Source: Galaxea fascicularis
Taxonomy: Eukaryota > Cnidaria > Anthozoa > Scleractinia > Euphylliidae
DNA length: 64,000 bases
NCBI GenBank assembly: GCA_948470475.1
Contig: OX419337.1
Location: 27,948,872-28,012,871, forward strand
Reading direction: 5' to 3'
Below are positions 24,301 to 33,379 of the stretch, one piece after another. The notes beneath the pieces are model-generated. The model was not told where the DNA came from. It did no database searches and saw nothing but the letters and a program-made list of their open reading frames with translations. A program made the translations under genes and the position numbers. Within the stretch, counting starts at the first letter, position 1; each line of letters starts with the position of its first letter.

Positions 24301-26210
24301 TTCCCTATCTTGGAGTCGTGACGATTTACTGTATGCTGTATGCTAATTGGCCATTCCGAAATTCAATAGGGAACTGGGGCGAGTTTCAAATTTTGAAGTA
24401 ATCGATAAATTGACACCATCACATGAAAGATGACATTGAGTTTAGTCGTTTGACCAAGTTTGACTCTTTTAGGTTGAACAGAGACCAAGTTATAGACCTT
24501 GAAACATAGCTCAAAATCCATACAAACGTCTCTAATTTTGTGACAGCCTTTTGTTTTCTCCATTACGTGTATAAAGAACAACCGAAGTGCTATCGTCTAT
24601 CCCCCCTCCCCTCTCCCCCTTATTCTGAAAAATTTCTCCCTTTTTTCTCTTGCAGGGCTTTGTTCGTTTTTCAAAAGAAGGAGCTGCACAACGGGTCCTT
24701 GATGCCCTCAAAGCGAAAAATGACGGAAAAGTAGTGATCAGAGAGGTGGAAACAACTCTTCGAGTTTTAGAGGGTATGTACATACAGTGCCATTAAAATG
24801 CTACAGGCAGAAGCAGTAGCCTAGGGTTGCGACGATATCCAACAGCGAATCGCGATACTTTTGTCGGTGTACGGGTATCGATGTATAAAAAGATGTTGCG
24901 ATATTAAGGTGCATAAATCATGTACATTAAAAAGTTATAAATTGTGATGTTGTGTTCCAATTTTGTCTGTCGTTCAAATCTAGTTTTACAACAGTATTTG
25001 ATGACAAGTTAAAACAACAACAGCAACGACCAAAACAAAAATCGACGTAAGGATAAAATTCAGCCACAACAGTCTTCGCTCTGAAATTGCTGTTGAAGGA
25101 AGTGAGCCAAAGTCAGTTGTCATTGGTGATCCATGGTACTTAATTTTGCGATAAGGTTTCGAAATTTTCGAAATGATTTTCTGCTTACACGAGTACACCC
25201 CCGGTTACGTTTACAAGAAACATCGAGGGTAAACCACACCTATTTGTGATTAAATGACAATGACCAGTGGTTATCTTATTCGCGACTCCAGTCTCCACCC
25301 TGGTTGAGAGGGTAGACAGACTGCGCTGTTCATTGCCTAACAAACGCTGAAAGTGAATGGTCATCTGTTGTAGCCTTTTTTGCTTCCTGTTGTGGCAGGG
25401 CTGTGCTTTGCACGTCAATTGGTAGCTTTTAATGATATGCAATTTGGATTGCTCTAATAGGGGAAGAGGAGAAAGAGCACTGGAAAAAAGCAAATAAAGA
25501 AAGAGAGAAAATGAGGCAAATGAAAGGTAACACTTCATTTTTGAGAGTGATAATGTTAGTTTCAGGTTATTGGAAGAATGGAGCTGTGGTGCAGGCTCTG
25601 GTAACGATGTCATGACGATGATGAAAGTGGAGATAATCTTGAACACAGTAACTCGTTGAACTCGACTGTTGATGATGATGATAAGATGTGATGCGATGTT
25701 GACGGTTGTGGTGATGATGGTGGTGGTGATGGTGATGATGACGCTGACGCTGACGCTGACGATGACGCTGACGATGACGATGATGGTGATGATGATGATG
25801 TTGATGATGATGATGGTGATGATGATGATGTTGATGATGGCGATGGCTTGTGTATGTTAACCTGGTTGACTCGATTAACTTTGCTGCCTTTGGGTGCTGC
25901 TGCATTCATATTGTTGTGGTTTGAGATGATGATGATGATCATGACATGGCGGCGATGGTTATCCCTGTTATGAATGATGTATTTTCATAACAATCCTCAA
26001 CGCAACTGTGTTGTTTCTACAGCTAAGAAGTCCAGACATGGACAAGGGGGTCGTTCTGGAGGTGGTCGTGAATGGGGCAAACGACGAAGCTTCGATAAAC
26101 AACAGAAAAAGCAAGGAGAAGGGAACGAGAGTGAAACCCTCAAGAGAACTCACACTCGATTTGACGACAACGAACCCACTGCAAAGAAAACGAAGACTGA
26201 TGAAGATTAA
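15344..26210 (+). CDS. SSB: La ribonucleoprotein (Lupus La antigen homologue), 14 exons
   Basis: Coding exons: 15344-15421, 16769-16838, 17055-17095, 17850-17915, 18623-18724, 19260-19322, 20456-20601, 21177-21245, 21953-22016, 22996-23073, 23271-23330, 24656-24773, 25461-25526, 26023-26210. All have GT-AG borders and matching phases, giving 402 residues (human La 408). La binds the 3' UUU-OH of RNA polymerase III transcripts, protecting and folding pre-tRNAs in the nucleus. Domain order is canonical. The La motif spans about 16-90, with RQIEFYFGDKNLPRDKFL and DEGWVTLD. RRM1 spans about 112-185 (YCKGFPKDMNIDQLEEFF, then FKGSVYAEF). A Lys/Glu-rich linker is followed by RRM2/xRRM at about 236-320 (IGCVLHFKNVGEQTSREDL, WVDFNRGATEGFVRF). 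A basic, Gly/Arg- and Lys-rich tail ends KKTKTDED, resembling a nuclear signal. The usual first tyrosine of the YYFGD motif is Phe27. Introns hold SINEs, MITEs and satellites. Confidence 0.95.
16041..16215 (+). mobile_element. tRNA-derived SINE fragment
   Basis: Begins GGCCGGTTGGCTCAGTTGGTAG, a tRNA-like A box, followed by a degenerate B box (GGTTACAGGTTGAAAC). The body matches the common coral SINE (AACTGAGGAGAAAGACTGCC, TTGTAATGACATCTGCAAATGG). It sits in La intron 1 and is not a functional tRNA: the cloverleaf arms do not pair. Confidence 0.75.
17655..17765 (-). mobile_element. tRNA-derived SINE head, minus strand
   Basis: The reverse complement begins CCAGTTGGCTGAGTTGGTAG, the same A-box region as the SINE at 16041. 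The rest is too diverged to delimit. It lies in La intron 3. Confidence 0.45.
18732..18815. repeat. 42-bp tandem duplication
   Basis: The unit starting GACTAGATTTGAAAATACC and ending with the CAGTG...CACTG hairpin is present twice, back to back, at the start of La intron 5. Confidence 0.9.
19580..19705. repeat. 15-bp minisatellite (TTTCGCAAAGTACCG)
   Basis: About eight imperfect units in La intron 6, with a run of three extra TTTCG near 19676-19690. On the minus strand it yields repeated RNGTL/YFAK frames, which are not genes. Confidence 0.85.
21282..21495. mobile_element. MITE, TTAACCCTTTAAACCC family (reference copy)
   Basis: Perfect terminal inverted repeats TTAACCCTTTAAACCC and GGGTTTAAAGGGTTAA, 214 bp overall and non-coding. 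TTAA/TA at the borders suggests a TA target duplication. It lies in La intron 8. Other copies or pieces are at 5580-5791, 51464-51546 and about 55113-55230. Confidence 0.8.
22170..22370. mobile_element. foldback MITE with central palindrome
   Basis: Outer inverted repeat TTTTAGTATCGCCCAACTAG against CTAGTTGGGTGATATTAAAA, plus an inner near-palindrome at about 22289-22325 (GCTACTCGAGGACTATT / AATAGTCCTCTAGTAGC). It lies in La intron 9. Confidence 0.7.
23405..23970. repeat. ~105-bp satellite, about 5.5 copies
   Basis: The phrase CAGCATAATAAACAGCACCA recurs near 23417, 23522, 23628, 23731, 23838 and 23944. Each copy is followed by GGAAAGTACTGCTCAGTAGC and GGTCGCACTTTAGGATTT. Copies differ by a few percent. 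It lies in La intron 11. Confidence 0.85.
24035..24215. repeat. dispersed repeat, copy A
   Basis: Shares with 48985-49180 the blocks ACATGCAACC(A/G)GC(G/A)CCAAG, TTGGCTTTG...TTTTGCTT, ATTGG(T/C)TGA(A/G)AAAG and ACCAATCA(T/C)AGAGC in the same order. It is a moderately old interspersed repeat of unknown class, in La intron 11. Confidence 0.55.
25664..25850. repeat. (GAT)n-type microsatellite
   Basis: Reiterated GATGATGATG, GGTGATGATG and GACGCTGACGCTGA in La intron 13. It generates long His-rich, Ser-rich and Met-rich spurious frames on both strands. Confidence 0.9.
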
Positions 26211-26780
26211 CTTGAAATGGTTCCGATTTTAGTCTGTTCAATACACTGTACCTTGGCTAATTTTTTTAACGTCGCCTTTGGCTTAGTTAGTTTTTGTATC
26301 TTGTGCGAATTAGAGATTTTGTTTTTTTTTTGATGGTATTGAATACCAAACGTACAAAGGCGCCTCAGTTTAAGTGTCGACTTGGTTTAGAAAAGCCTCA
26401 AATACGTCGTCTCTTGTTTCGTGTACAAATTGAATCACTTTTGCGGTAGACTGACATTCTACATTGGTCCTTGCATTACGGGAGCCTGTGTTTGAACTCC
26501 GATCAGTAAGTCGACTTTCGTTACAAAGTGCACTACTCTGAAAGCGCCTTCACAAGTCAAAGGAACGATCACACTTGAGTAAGCACTTGATGGTGCGTGT
26601 GAGCAACTGGAAAATAGCTTTCTCATAGAATGTAATGTGTCATCTCAGATTTTAGAGGCAGTGAATTTTGCACGCGAACTTCGTTAGGTGACAGGTGCCT
26701 TCCAATGGCACTGCCCCCTATATTTGTTCATACCTTATCGAATACATGTGTTATGTCCATTTACTGTTTCCTAAAATGGG

Positions 26781-26786
26781 AATAAA
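26781..26786 (+). terminator. poly(A) signal of the La gene
   Basis: AATAAA 570 bp downstream of the La stop codon, in GGGAATAAAAGC. It is the first canonical hexamer I see after the CDS. Confidence 0.5.
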
Positions 26787-28700
26787 AGCAATTGGTACTC
26801 TCTCATGAACTTTTGATTTGACACTAGAAGAAGTTGGACATCTAGCCTCCCCTCATAACACAAAGTTTCTCAGTAACAGGCCGAGAATATGAATTTACTA
26901 GCAAAACACAGTATTGTACTTTAGACAGGATTCAAAACCTCAAATACGATTGTAAATGCTTTCATTTATTTGCCATTTTTTAAAAATTGCAGTGTGTTTC
27001 ACAACTAGCATCTCGTCTTCAAGCTATTGTAAGGTTTTCATTTAACGCAGAAGATACTCGAAGGGTAGGCTTTACAACGAAGGCGACAGTGAGTGACAAA
27101 GTTAAGCATACGATTTGCAATTCAAATAAAGTGTATGCGCGAATAAGGCCGAGATTCAGAGTATTTGTGGAATGAACCATTTCTGAAATTTGGAGTCCAA
27201 CTCCAAATTGCACTAAAGCTGTCTCTAGTGCCATACAAAAAAGTATGTAAAGAGCTTATATTAATTCGTTCTTATGGACTGGTTCAGTCGATCTTTTGAT
27301 TACGTGAGGGTGGTCAGGGCAAAATGGCGGAAAATTCAAGAGATCATACGGAAATTCAAAGCTGAAATGATATATTTGCGACTTTCTCTTCGAAAATCCT
27401 ACGTTAAGTAAGAGAGAACTCCATAATACTCTAAAGGGCATCGGTTCATTCGTGGAATGAAAATTTTATAAATCTAATAACAAATTTGGACTAAAGCTGT
27501 CACACGTAAAAGGTAAAGAGCCTTGTAATGTCCTGCCGGGTGGTTCATGCTTTTGTCTTCTACCACTAGATTAATACATCTTTGACACCGTTTTCGGAGC
27601 CTTTTTGCTTTCTTTTTTAGACTGGGGTGATATTAAACGAAGACTGGAGAAGAGCGCAGAAACTTATCATGACAGGTGTCATCGAGTCTCCAAAGTTAGT
27701 CCGTGTTCACTGAGTTCATACGTCAAAAAAAATCTACCGGCAAATTTTGGACAGCATGACATTCACGTCTTTGTTCAGTTTAGCTCTTAATCAAAGTCTT
27801 GGCATATATAGCCCAATATGACATTCATGGCAACATTACTTAGATTAAAAAATTATACTGAATATCAAGAAAAGTTGTCGAGGTTTCATTGAATCAATAC
27901 GCAGACTCGCGTTTGAACGTAAATCCAATACCAGTTTCTCAACATCTGAACTAATACAACCAGCCATTGAATGAGTGGGTGGTGTACAATCTTTACACCA
28001 GCTGTAAAGTGGGACGAAAACTTTTCTGAGAATGATTTGCTACTAAAGGTTGAGAAATCAAAATTTTTATCGACAGTTCACGCGCGCTTAATTTCCGGCT
28101 TTTCAAATTTAGCAGAAGAAAACTTGGACTGACCGTCTCATGGAGTCTAAGCGTATGTTATTCAAGTATGTACAACAAACTTTGAAGAGGGCAAGCAAAC
28201 ATGTCTATGCTCAACACAAACGTGTTTCAGGCTCCCGTTTTTCAGAAGTCACTGAATTTTTAAAATAGGGTCAGTGAAGGGTCCTTGAATTTTTGGCCAG
28301 AAAAAGGTGCGAGCCCTTAAGATGGGAGACAGAGAATGGCGAATCAAATACCGATGAATATACCATTTTTTCCCCTGCATTCTGATTAGCCGTACTTCCC
28401 AGGACATGAAAAACACTCGATACACAACTTTTAGCTTGAGTCTCACTAACCACATTCAACGACCGGGAAAACTGATAACTGTACGTATCCAAGGGAAACG
28501 GTTCCTCGCATGAAACATGGAGAGCTTTCAGACAGTGGGAGCTAGTCTGTGCAAACATCAATAAAAACTGTTTTGTTTAGTACCGTCTTCTCCCAATACA
28601 TATGTAGAAAAGTTAAGTAATAGGAACATCCTGGAACATTGCCATCTTGAAACTACAACTAAAGACACAGAATTCACTTCATTTTCAGATGCTGGTAGAC
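26787..28700. other. intergenic between La and GPCR 1
   Basis: Only short frames. A stretch after a possible acceptor at 27620 (CTGGGGTGATATTAAACG) could be an exon remnant but has no recognised family. No RNA gene seen. Confidence 0.4.
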
Positions 28701-28708
28701 AAAGTTGC

Positions 28709-28823
28709 AGAGGTGGAACAGCAAAACAGGTTTAGTTCGTGTACACAAGGTTTAAGGTGTCACAAAATTTGTAGAGGTGGAATAGCAAAACTGGTTTAGT
28801 TCGTCTGAACCAGGTTTAAGGTG
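28709..28823. repeat. 64-bp tandem duplication over the GPCR 1 stop codon
   Basis: Two copies starting AGAGGTGGAA (28709 and 28773) share GCAAAACNGGTTTAGTTCGT and AGGTTTAAGGTG. The second copy contains the last codons and stop of GPCR 1. The first carries a similar reading (LNLVYTN and stop) just downstream. Confidence 0.85.
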
Positions 28824-29860
28824 ATAGGTTGTACTCGACTCTTGTAATACCGACGATCACGGCGAAAATACAAGCACCTGTTAAAACAGCAGCAACAAAA
28901 TTTGAAGCAGTTTTTTCGAAATTCAGGACTGAAAAAAGCATATACCGCAGGATTTAGACAGGAGCTTAAAGCCTGTACTAGGTAGCTCAGTATTTGCAAC
29001 ATAATATCGCTTTCATCCGACAAATTGTCAAGAACTCCATACACTCGGAGCAACTCCAAACCAAAATTTGTTCCCCAACAAAGCGCAAAGACTAAGACCG
29101 CGATGACCATCAAACGAATTGTTCTGGCTTTGTTCTTAGCGACGGCTCCGTGAATGTTTCCACTTTTGCTTCTTTTCCATAAACGTACCGCAATCTTAGT
29201 GTAAGTACCCAATATGTATACAAAGGGAACAAAAAAAGCCATCAAGAAATACAACGTTTTCGATAGCTGTGTTTTCCAATCCATCGGTGTGTGACACAGG
29301 GGGTAGTTTTCACAGGCCTTAGTTCCATTTCTGTCCCGCCAACATATCTTCACAGACTGTAATCTAGCGCTGTAGATAAATGAAGTGGAGGCCGCGAAAG
29401 CGTAAAGCCAGATGCCCGTGATTAAAAGTAGATAGGTTTTCCACCGACGCGGTACCAGACTTTTAAACGGTTGTACAATGTTTCTTTGTCGGTCCCAAGC
29501 GATGGCGGCCAAACTGCTGAAAATTGCTGCAGCACACGAGAATTCTATGAACACGGCGAATCTGCAAGCCAGCAGCGACGCCCTGTATAAGGTTAGTGTC
29601 AACCATGGAACGGCTATGTGAAATATAAGATGTGTTAACGATAAATGGAATATCAGAAAGCTTGAAATACTCGTTCGAATCTTTCGGCTTCTCAGCATAA
29701 CGTAGACGACCAACAGGTTGAGAAGGATCCCGCAGGCAACCAGAACGCAATACACGACCGCCCACAAGAACACAAAGTTACTTGAAAAAACGCGCTCGTT
29801 CGGAGCAGAAGAGTTCGATTCACTGACGTTGCCGGTCCAATTTTGTAACGTTCCACTCAT
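28796..29860 (-). CDS. class A (rhodopsin-like) GPCR, peptide-receptor type, intronless
   Basis: A 354-residue seven-helix plasma-membrane receptor in one exon. Visible features, N to C: three sequons in the N-terminus (NWT, NVS, NSS); TM1 with GILLNLLVVYV; an LSLTH version of the TM2 signature; the TM3 Cys (LLACRF) that would pair with the loop-2 Cys (YPLCHT). The TM3 end reads AWDRQRN, so the usual DRY is DRQ. TM6 reads ALCWGTNF, lacking the proline of CWxP. TM7 ends NPAVYAFFSPEFRK, a good NPxxY and helix-8 start. A Cys-rich cluster (CFKFCCCCFNRC) suits palmitoylation. A short basic third loop and the overall pattern suggest a neuropeptide-type receptor; the ligand is unknown. The altered DRY and CWxP motifs may change basal activity. 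Confidence 0.85.
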   Translation of the reverse strand: MSGTLQNWTGNVSESNSSAPNERVFSSNFVFLWAVVYCVLVACGILLNLLVVYVMLRSRKIRTSISSFLIFHLSLTHLIFHIAVPWLTLTLYRASLLACRFAVFIEFSCAAAIFSSLAAIAWDRQRNIVQPFKSLVPRRWKTYLLLITGIWLYAFAASTSFIYSARLQSVKICWRDRNGTKACENYPLCHTPMDWKTQLSKTLYFLMAFFVPFVYILGTYTKIAVRLWKRSKSGNIHGAVAKNKARTIRLMVIAVLVFALCWGTNFGLELLRVYGVLDNLSDESDIMLQILSYLVQALSSCLNPAVYAFFSPEFRKNCFKFCCCCFNRCLYFRRDRRYYKSRVQPITLNLVQTN

Positions 29861-31540
29861 CTTCTCAAACAGAACGTTTATACTTTTATGGTAGAATAAA
29901 ACATAGTAGAGTACACCATCTTGGTCAGTTACATATTTGTTTCTCCGTTTCTCTAATGAAGTTCTTCTTTAAATCTATGGATTAAATTTATCACGTCGCA
30001 GTTATGTGTACTTGTTTTCTGTTGACCAGAAATCCCTCACTTTGCTTGCGATTTGATGATATGAGTGAGATCCAAACATGTTACTATTTAAATTCATGAA
30101 CCTGTCTCGCTGTTTGAGTTGTAATATGTTCAAAACTCGCCTGAGAATTTGGCAAATTGAAACTTACCAATGAGAAGTGGCAATTCTAAGTGAATGACTT
30201 GGCGCTTTGCCTTTTTGTCTCGGGAGGTAAATTATCTTAAATGCCGAAAGAAGTGAGCTTTTTATTTAAGTTGACAAATTAATTTCTAGAGATCCCCGTG
30301 CACTTTGGCAGCTAAGTAAACAAAAGCAAACTGAGATAGGTTAGGCAACTCGAACACAAAAAGGTTTTTCTATTAGCAGCAACCAGGTGTAAGTAGTAAT
30401 TTAGCCAAAGTTAATAATTTTATCAAAATTGTGCGGGATCTACTTTTCTTCGCCGACAAAGGAATAGCAAATGTAAGTTTTCTTATCCAACCCGACTTGT
30501 GATCTGACAAACCTTGTGTACATACGTCCGGTTCTGTAATTTATTCTTTAGTTGGTGCGTTTTCAAGCAGTGTCATATTTCAACAAAGTAAAAGCATTTC
30601 CGAAAGTGTCTTCACGCTGTGCAGTAAATTAAAAACTGATATAAGGCCGTCAGCATGACTGCAATCGATTTTAAATTTGTAATATTAATATTCAAGATAA
30701 ATGTAAAGGGGTTTATAACCGTGAGGTAAACAACGCAAGCCAAGTTTATGCCAGGGGCAATATTAGAAATTACTAGTATCCTCAAGAGCGGGTAAGACAT
30801 AAACTTAACACTATTCTGCAGTGGCTATTACCAAGAGCACGCAGCATCTGATGCAATGACAAAGCACCTGTTCTGAGACTATATTCATCTGCTCAAAGTC
30901 AGTTATATATTAAAAGCTGTACAGCTTGTTTGCATGAATTTGGCTGTGCATTTGTGACTGCCGAGCCAAACCTGTTCATATTACAGGTTCACCAGAAAAA
31001 AATTCAAGCCTCAAACAGTGAAAAGGAAAACAATTACATGGATTTCGGTTTAAATGAACTGGTGAGTCTAGAGTACAGGAAAACCTGCTCAAAAACATTA
31101 AGGCGTGGTTAGCAGTTATTTCAAAGCCAAAAACAACACCACGACAGAAAAAAAGGACAGGTTGGTTTACTCCCTGAACATGAACAACGTATTTGAATGT
31201 CATTAGAAGCTGGCTTGCAATTATCTCTTGATATTCATCATCTAAATTTGGTCATGTCACATATCACAACGTTCAAAACTTTTACAAGAAATTGTTTTCA
31301 GCAAAACTGGCAGCATAATACTGTTATTTACATTCTGCTAATGGTTTTGGGGTTTTCGAAATATTAAATTATATCTAAAAGTAAAAGGCAATTTTACTAG
31401 CCACCCACTCGCCTTTAAGGTTATTTGATGTTTTTCTGGTTCGCACCTTTATCCTTAATTATTCTTGTTAATATCTCACTTTGTTACACTAGCTATTTAT
31501 TGCTCATTTTCATTTTATTCCTCACTGTACAACGGACGAT
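29861..31540. other. 5' flank of GPCR 1 and intergenic sequence
   Basis: AT-rich, with no gene recognised. Frames at 30612-30800 and 30930-31203 have no family features. Confidence 0.4.
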
Positions 31541-31550
31541 GGATGATGTC

Positions 31551-31800
31551 TCATACGAAACTTTTTTTCATTAAATAACGAACTTCAAAAAAAAAAAATA
31601 ATAATAATAAAAATAATAATAAACCAGGCTGAATATCCTGCCTTTTACTTTGTGTAACGTTCTCTATCGTACATTTAAAAGCAACCTTAAAAAGACGCAT
31701 TTTAACGATGTCGTCAGGTAAAATGTTCCATAGATTCCGGGAATCACCTGAAAAAGCGCGCTCACCCAAAGTGACAAAAGCCATATATTTTGGCATTTCC
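31551..31800 (-). pseudogene. C-terminal relic of a LINE reverse transcriptase
   Basis: The minus-strand frame contains AFVTLGERAFSGDSRNLWN and LPDDIVKMRLFKVAFKC. This is the typical ending of cnidarian non-LTR ORF2 proteins (a RSFxxxxxxLWNxLPxDI...FKxxLK pattern). An A/T-rich AAT microsatellite at 31585-31622 is its probable tail. Nothing upstream is preserved, so this is a 5'-truncated insertion. Confidence 0.5.
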
Positions 31801-32728
31801 TTTCGGCTATTTTACCAAAATGAATTCTAAGTCAAAACAACCCCATTTTTTTTTTCAATTAAAATGACAAACAACTAGTGAAAGATATAATTTTTTTCTC
31901 AGTATTGTCGCGCGCATACTCCGAAATCGCGAAACTCCGAGTTTTCCCAACATCAGTCACACTTCTTCAGAGAACTAGTTCGGGTGTTCTTCTTTGGAGA
32001 AACAGAGACTCGTGGGACCAGGTTCGTGTAAATTCTATCCCTATTAAAGAATAACTCTAGAACAATCAAGTCTTATCATATAGCAAAGGGCATTGTCATG
32101 TGCCGTTCATCTCTTGTTTTATAATTTTCTTTGTAATGAATAAAGTATTGAGAAAATTCCTGTTTTCTAAAATATGCCTCCCCACCGCCTGAACTCCCTT
32201 CCACTTACAAAATATACTGAAAGCATGCATTCTTTTACATAAAGTCGTAACAACACACAAGACCGTGTTTCACGTGGCAAATATCACATGCACTCGAATG
32301 TCAGCATACGGGCACCTAATGTTTTGGTTGGTTTAAGTTGAATCATATTCATTTTTAGAATAATTTTCAAACTTCCATCGCACTGATTGGCTCATCAAAT
32401 ACGTCACATGCCAGTATCACAACGGTGAAGGTAAGGCCTGGGCCTCATAGGGACGCTGGCATAAGCGCAAATGCAAGCACAAAACAGGTGAGAACATACA
32501 AAACGAAAGCATAAGAACACGCTCTCGCGCGCTCAAATTTCCCCCTTCCCCCTCCCCCTCGAATGTCTGAAACGCAGGCTATTCGTTTTTCATGTCTTTA
32601 CCTATACCTGTCTTACGCTCGCTCTTGCGTCGCTAGTGACAACCAGGCCAAAGATTCGTGGGAAATTTAGGATGTATTTTTGGAGTTGTTTGAGCTGTTA
32701 AAACAAAAGGAATTGTTCAATATCCAGT
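31801..32728. other. intergenic, nothing recognised
   Basis: No coding or RNA feature seen. Confidence 0.35.
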
Positions 32729-33032
32729 AAAGACGCGGCTACACGATTGATTTTTTGCTCGCGATGGTGACGCGCGATTTTTTTTAAATGGTCGCGTTGC
32801 CAAAGCGCGGTGAAAACCACCCGTGTGGCCACCCTCGCGCAAGTGCTGCGATGGCAACAGCTAAAAAATCGCAGAAAGAAAATCGCGAGAAATTCAATGA
32901 GTTGAGCTTTTCGAGACAGAATCACAGACTTTGTCACTCGTGCAGCCACCATCGTGCGCCGGTGCCGTGACAATTTCTAGGAAAAATCGCATCACATTCG
33001 CAAGCAAAAAATCATTCGTGTAGCCGCGGCTT
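32729..33032. mobile_element. MITE with CGCGGCTACACG termini
   Basis: The left end AAGACGCGGCTACACGATTG and the right end ending CGTGTAGCCGCGGCTT are inverted repeats. They continue inward as GATTTTTTGC(T)CGCGA... against ...TTCGCAAGCAAAAAATC. The interior carries CGCGATTTTTT / AAAATCGC words and opposing short frames. It is non-coding. Confidence 0.75.
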
Positions 33033-33379
33033 GAAAGAACTATCGCACGGAAAATACATGTCACATGCCTTAGTTTGAATATGAGGTAAAATTACTGTCT
33101 CTGTTTTCAACCGGCTTCAACCTCTACGATAGATTTACGTGACCTTTTTCTGTAATGGTTCCCTGAAGTCTGATACGAGCTTTTCTTGGCAAAAAGCCCT
33201 TGGAATCTAAAACGGCTTTCTAAGTTAATAGAAAAATTGACCATAGATGTCAAATCAATTCTGACGGCAACATCAATTGAAACTAGCTATTTGAAGATTA
33301 ATCCCTGAAAATGAGAGTTAATACCAAACCACCTCTAATCTACAAAAGCAGACGGGAAAGCACTCTTGTGTTGCACGCC

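Noticed and set aside
25567..25942. Overlapping long frames rich in His, Ser or Met on both strands
   Set aside because: They are translations of a (GAT)n-type microsatellite inside La intron 13.
27605..27790. Exon-like frame after a possible acceptor
   Set aside because: No recognised family, no partner exons and no clear donor. Left unannotated.
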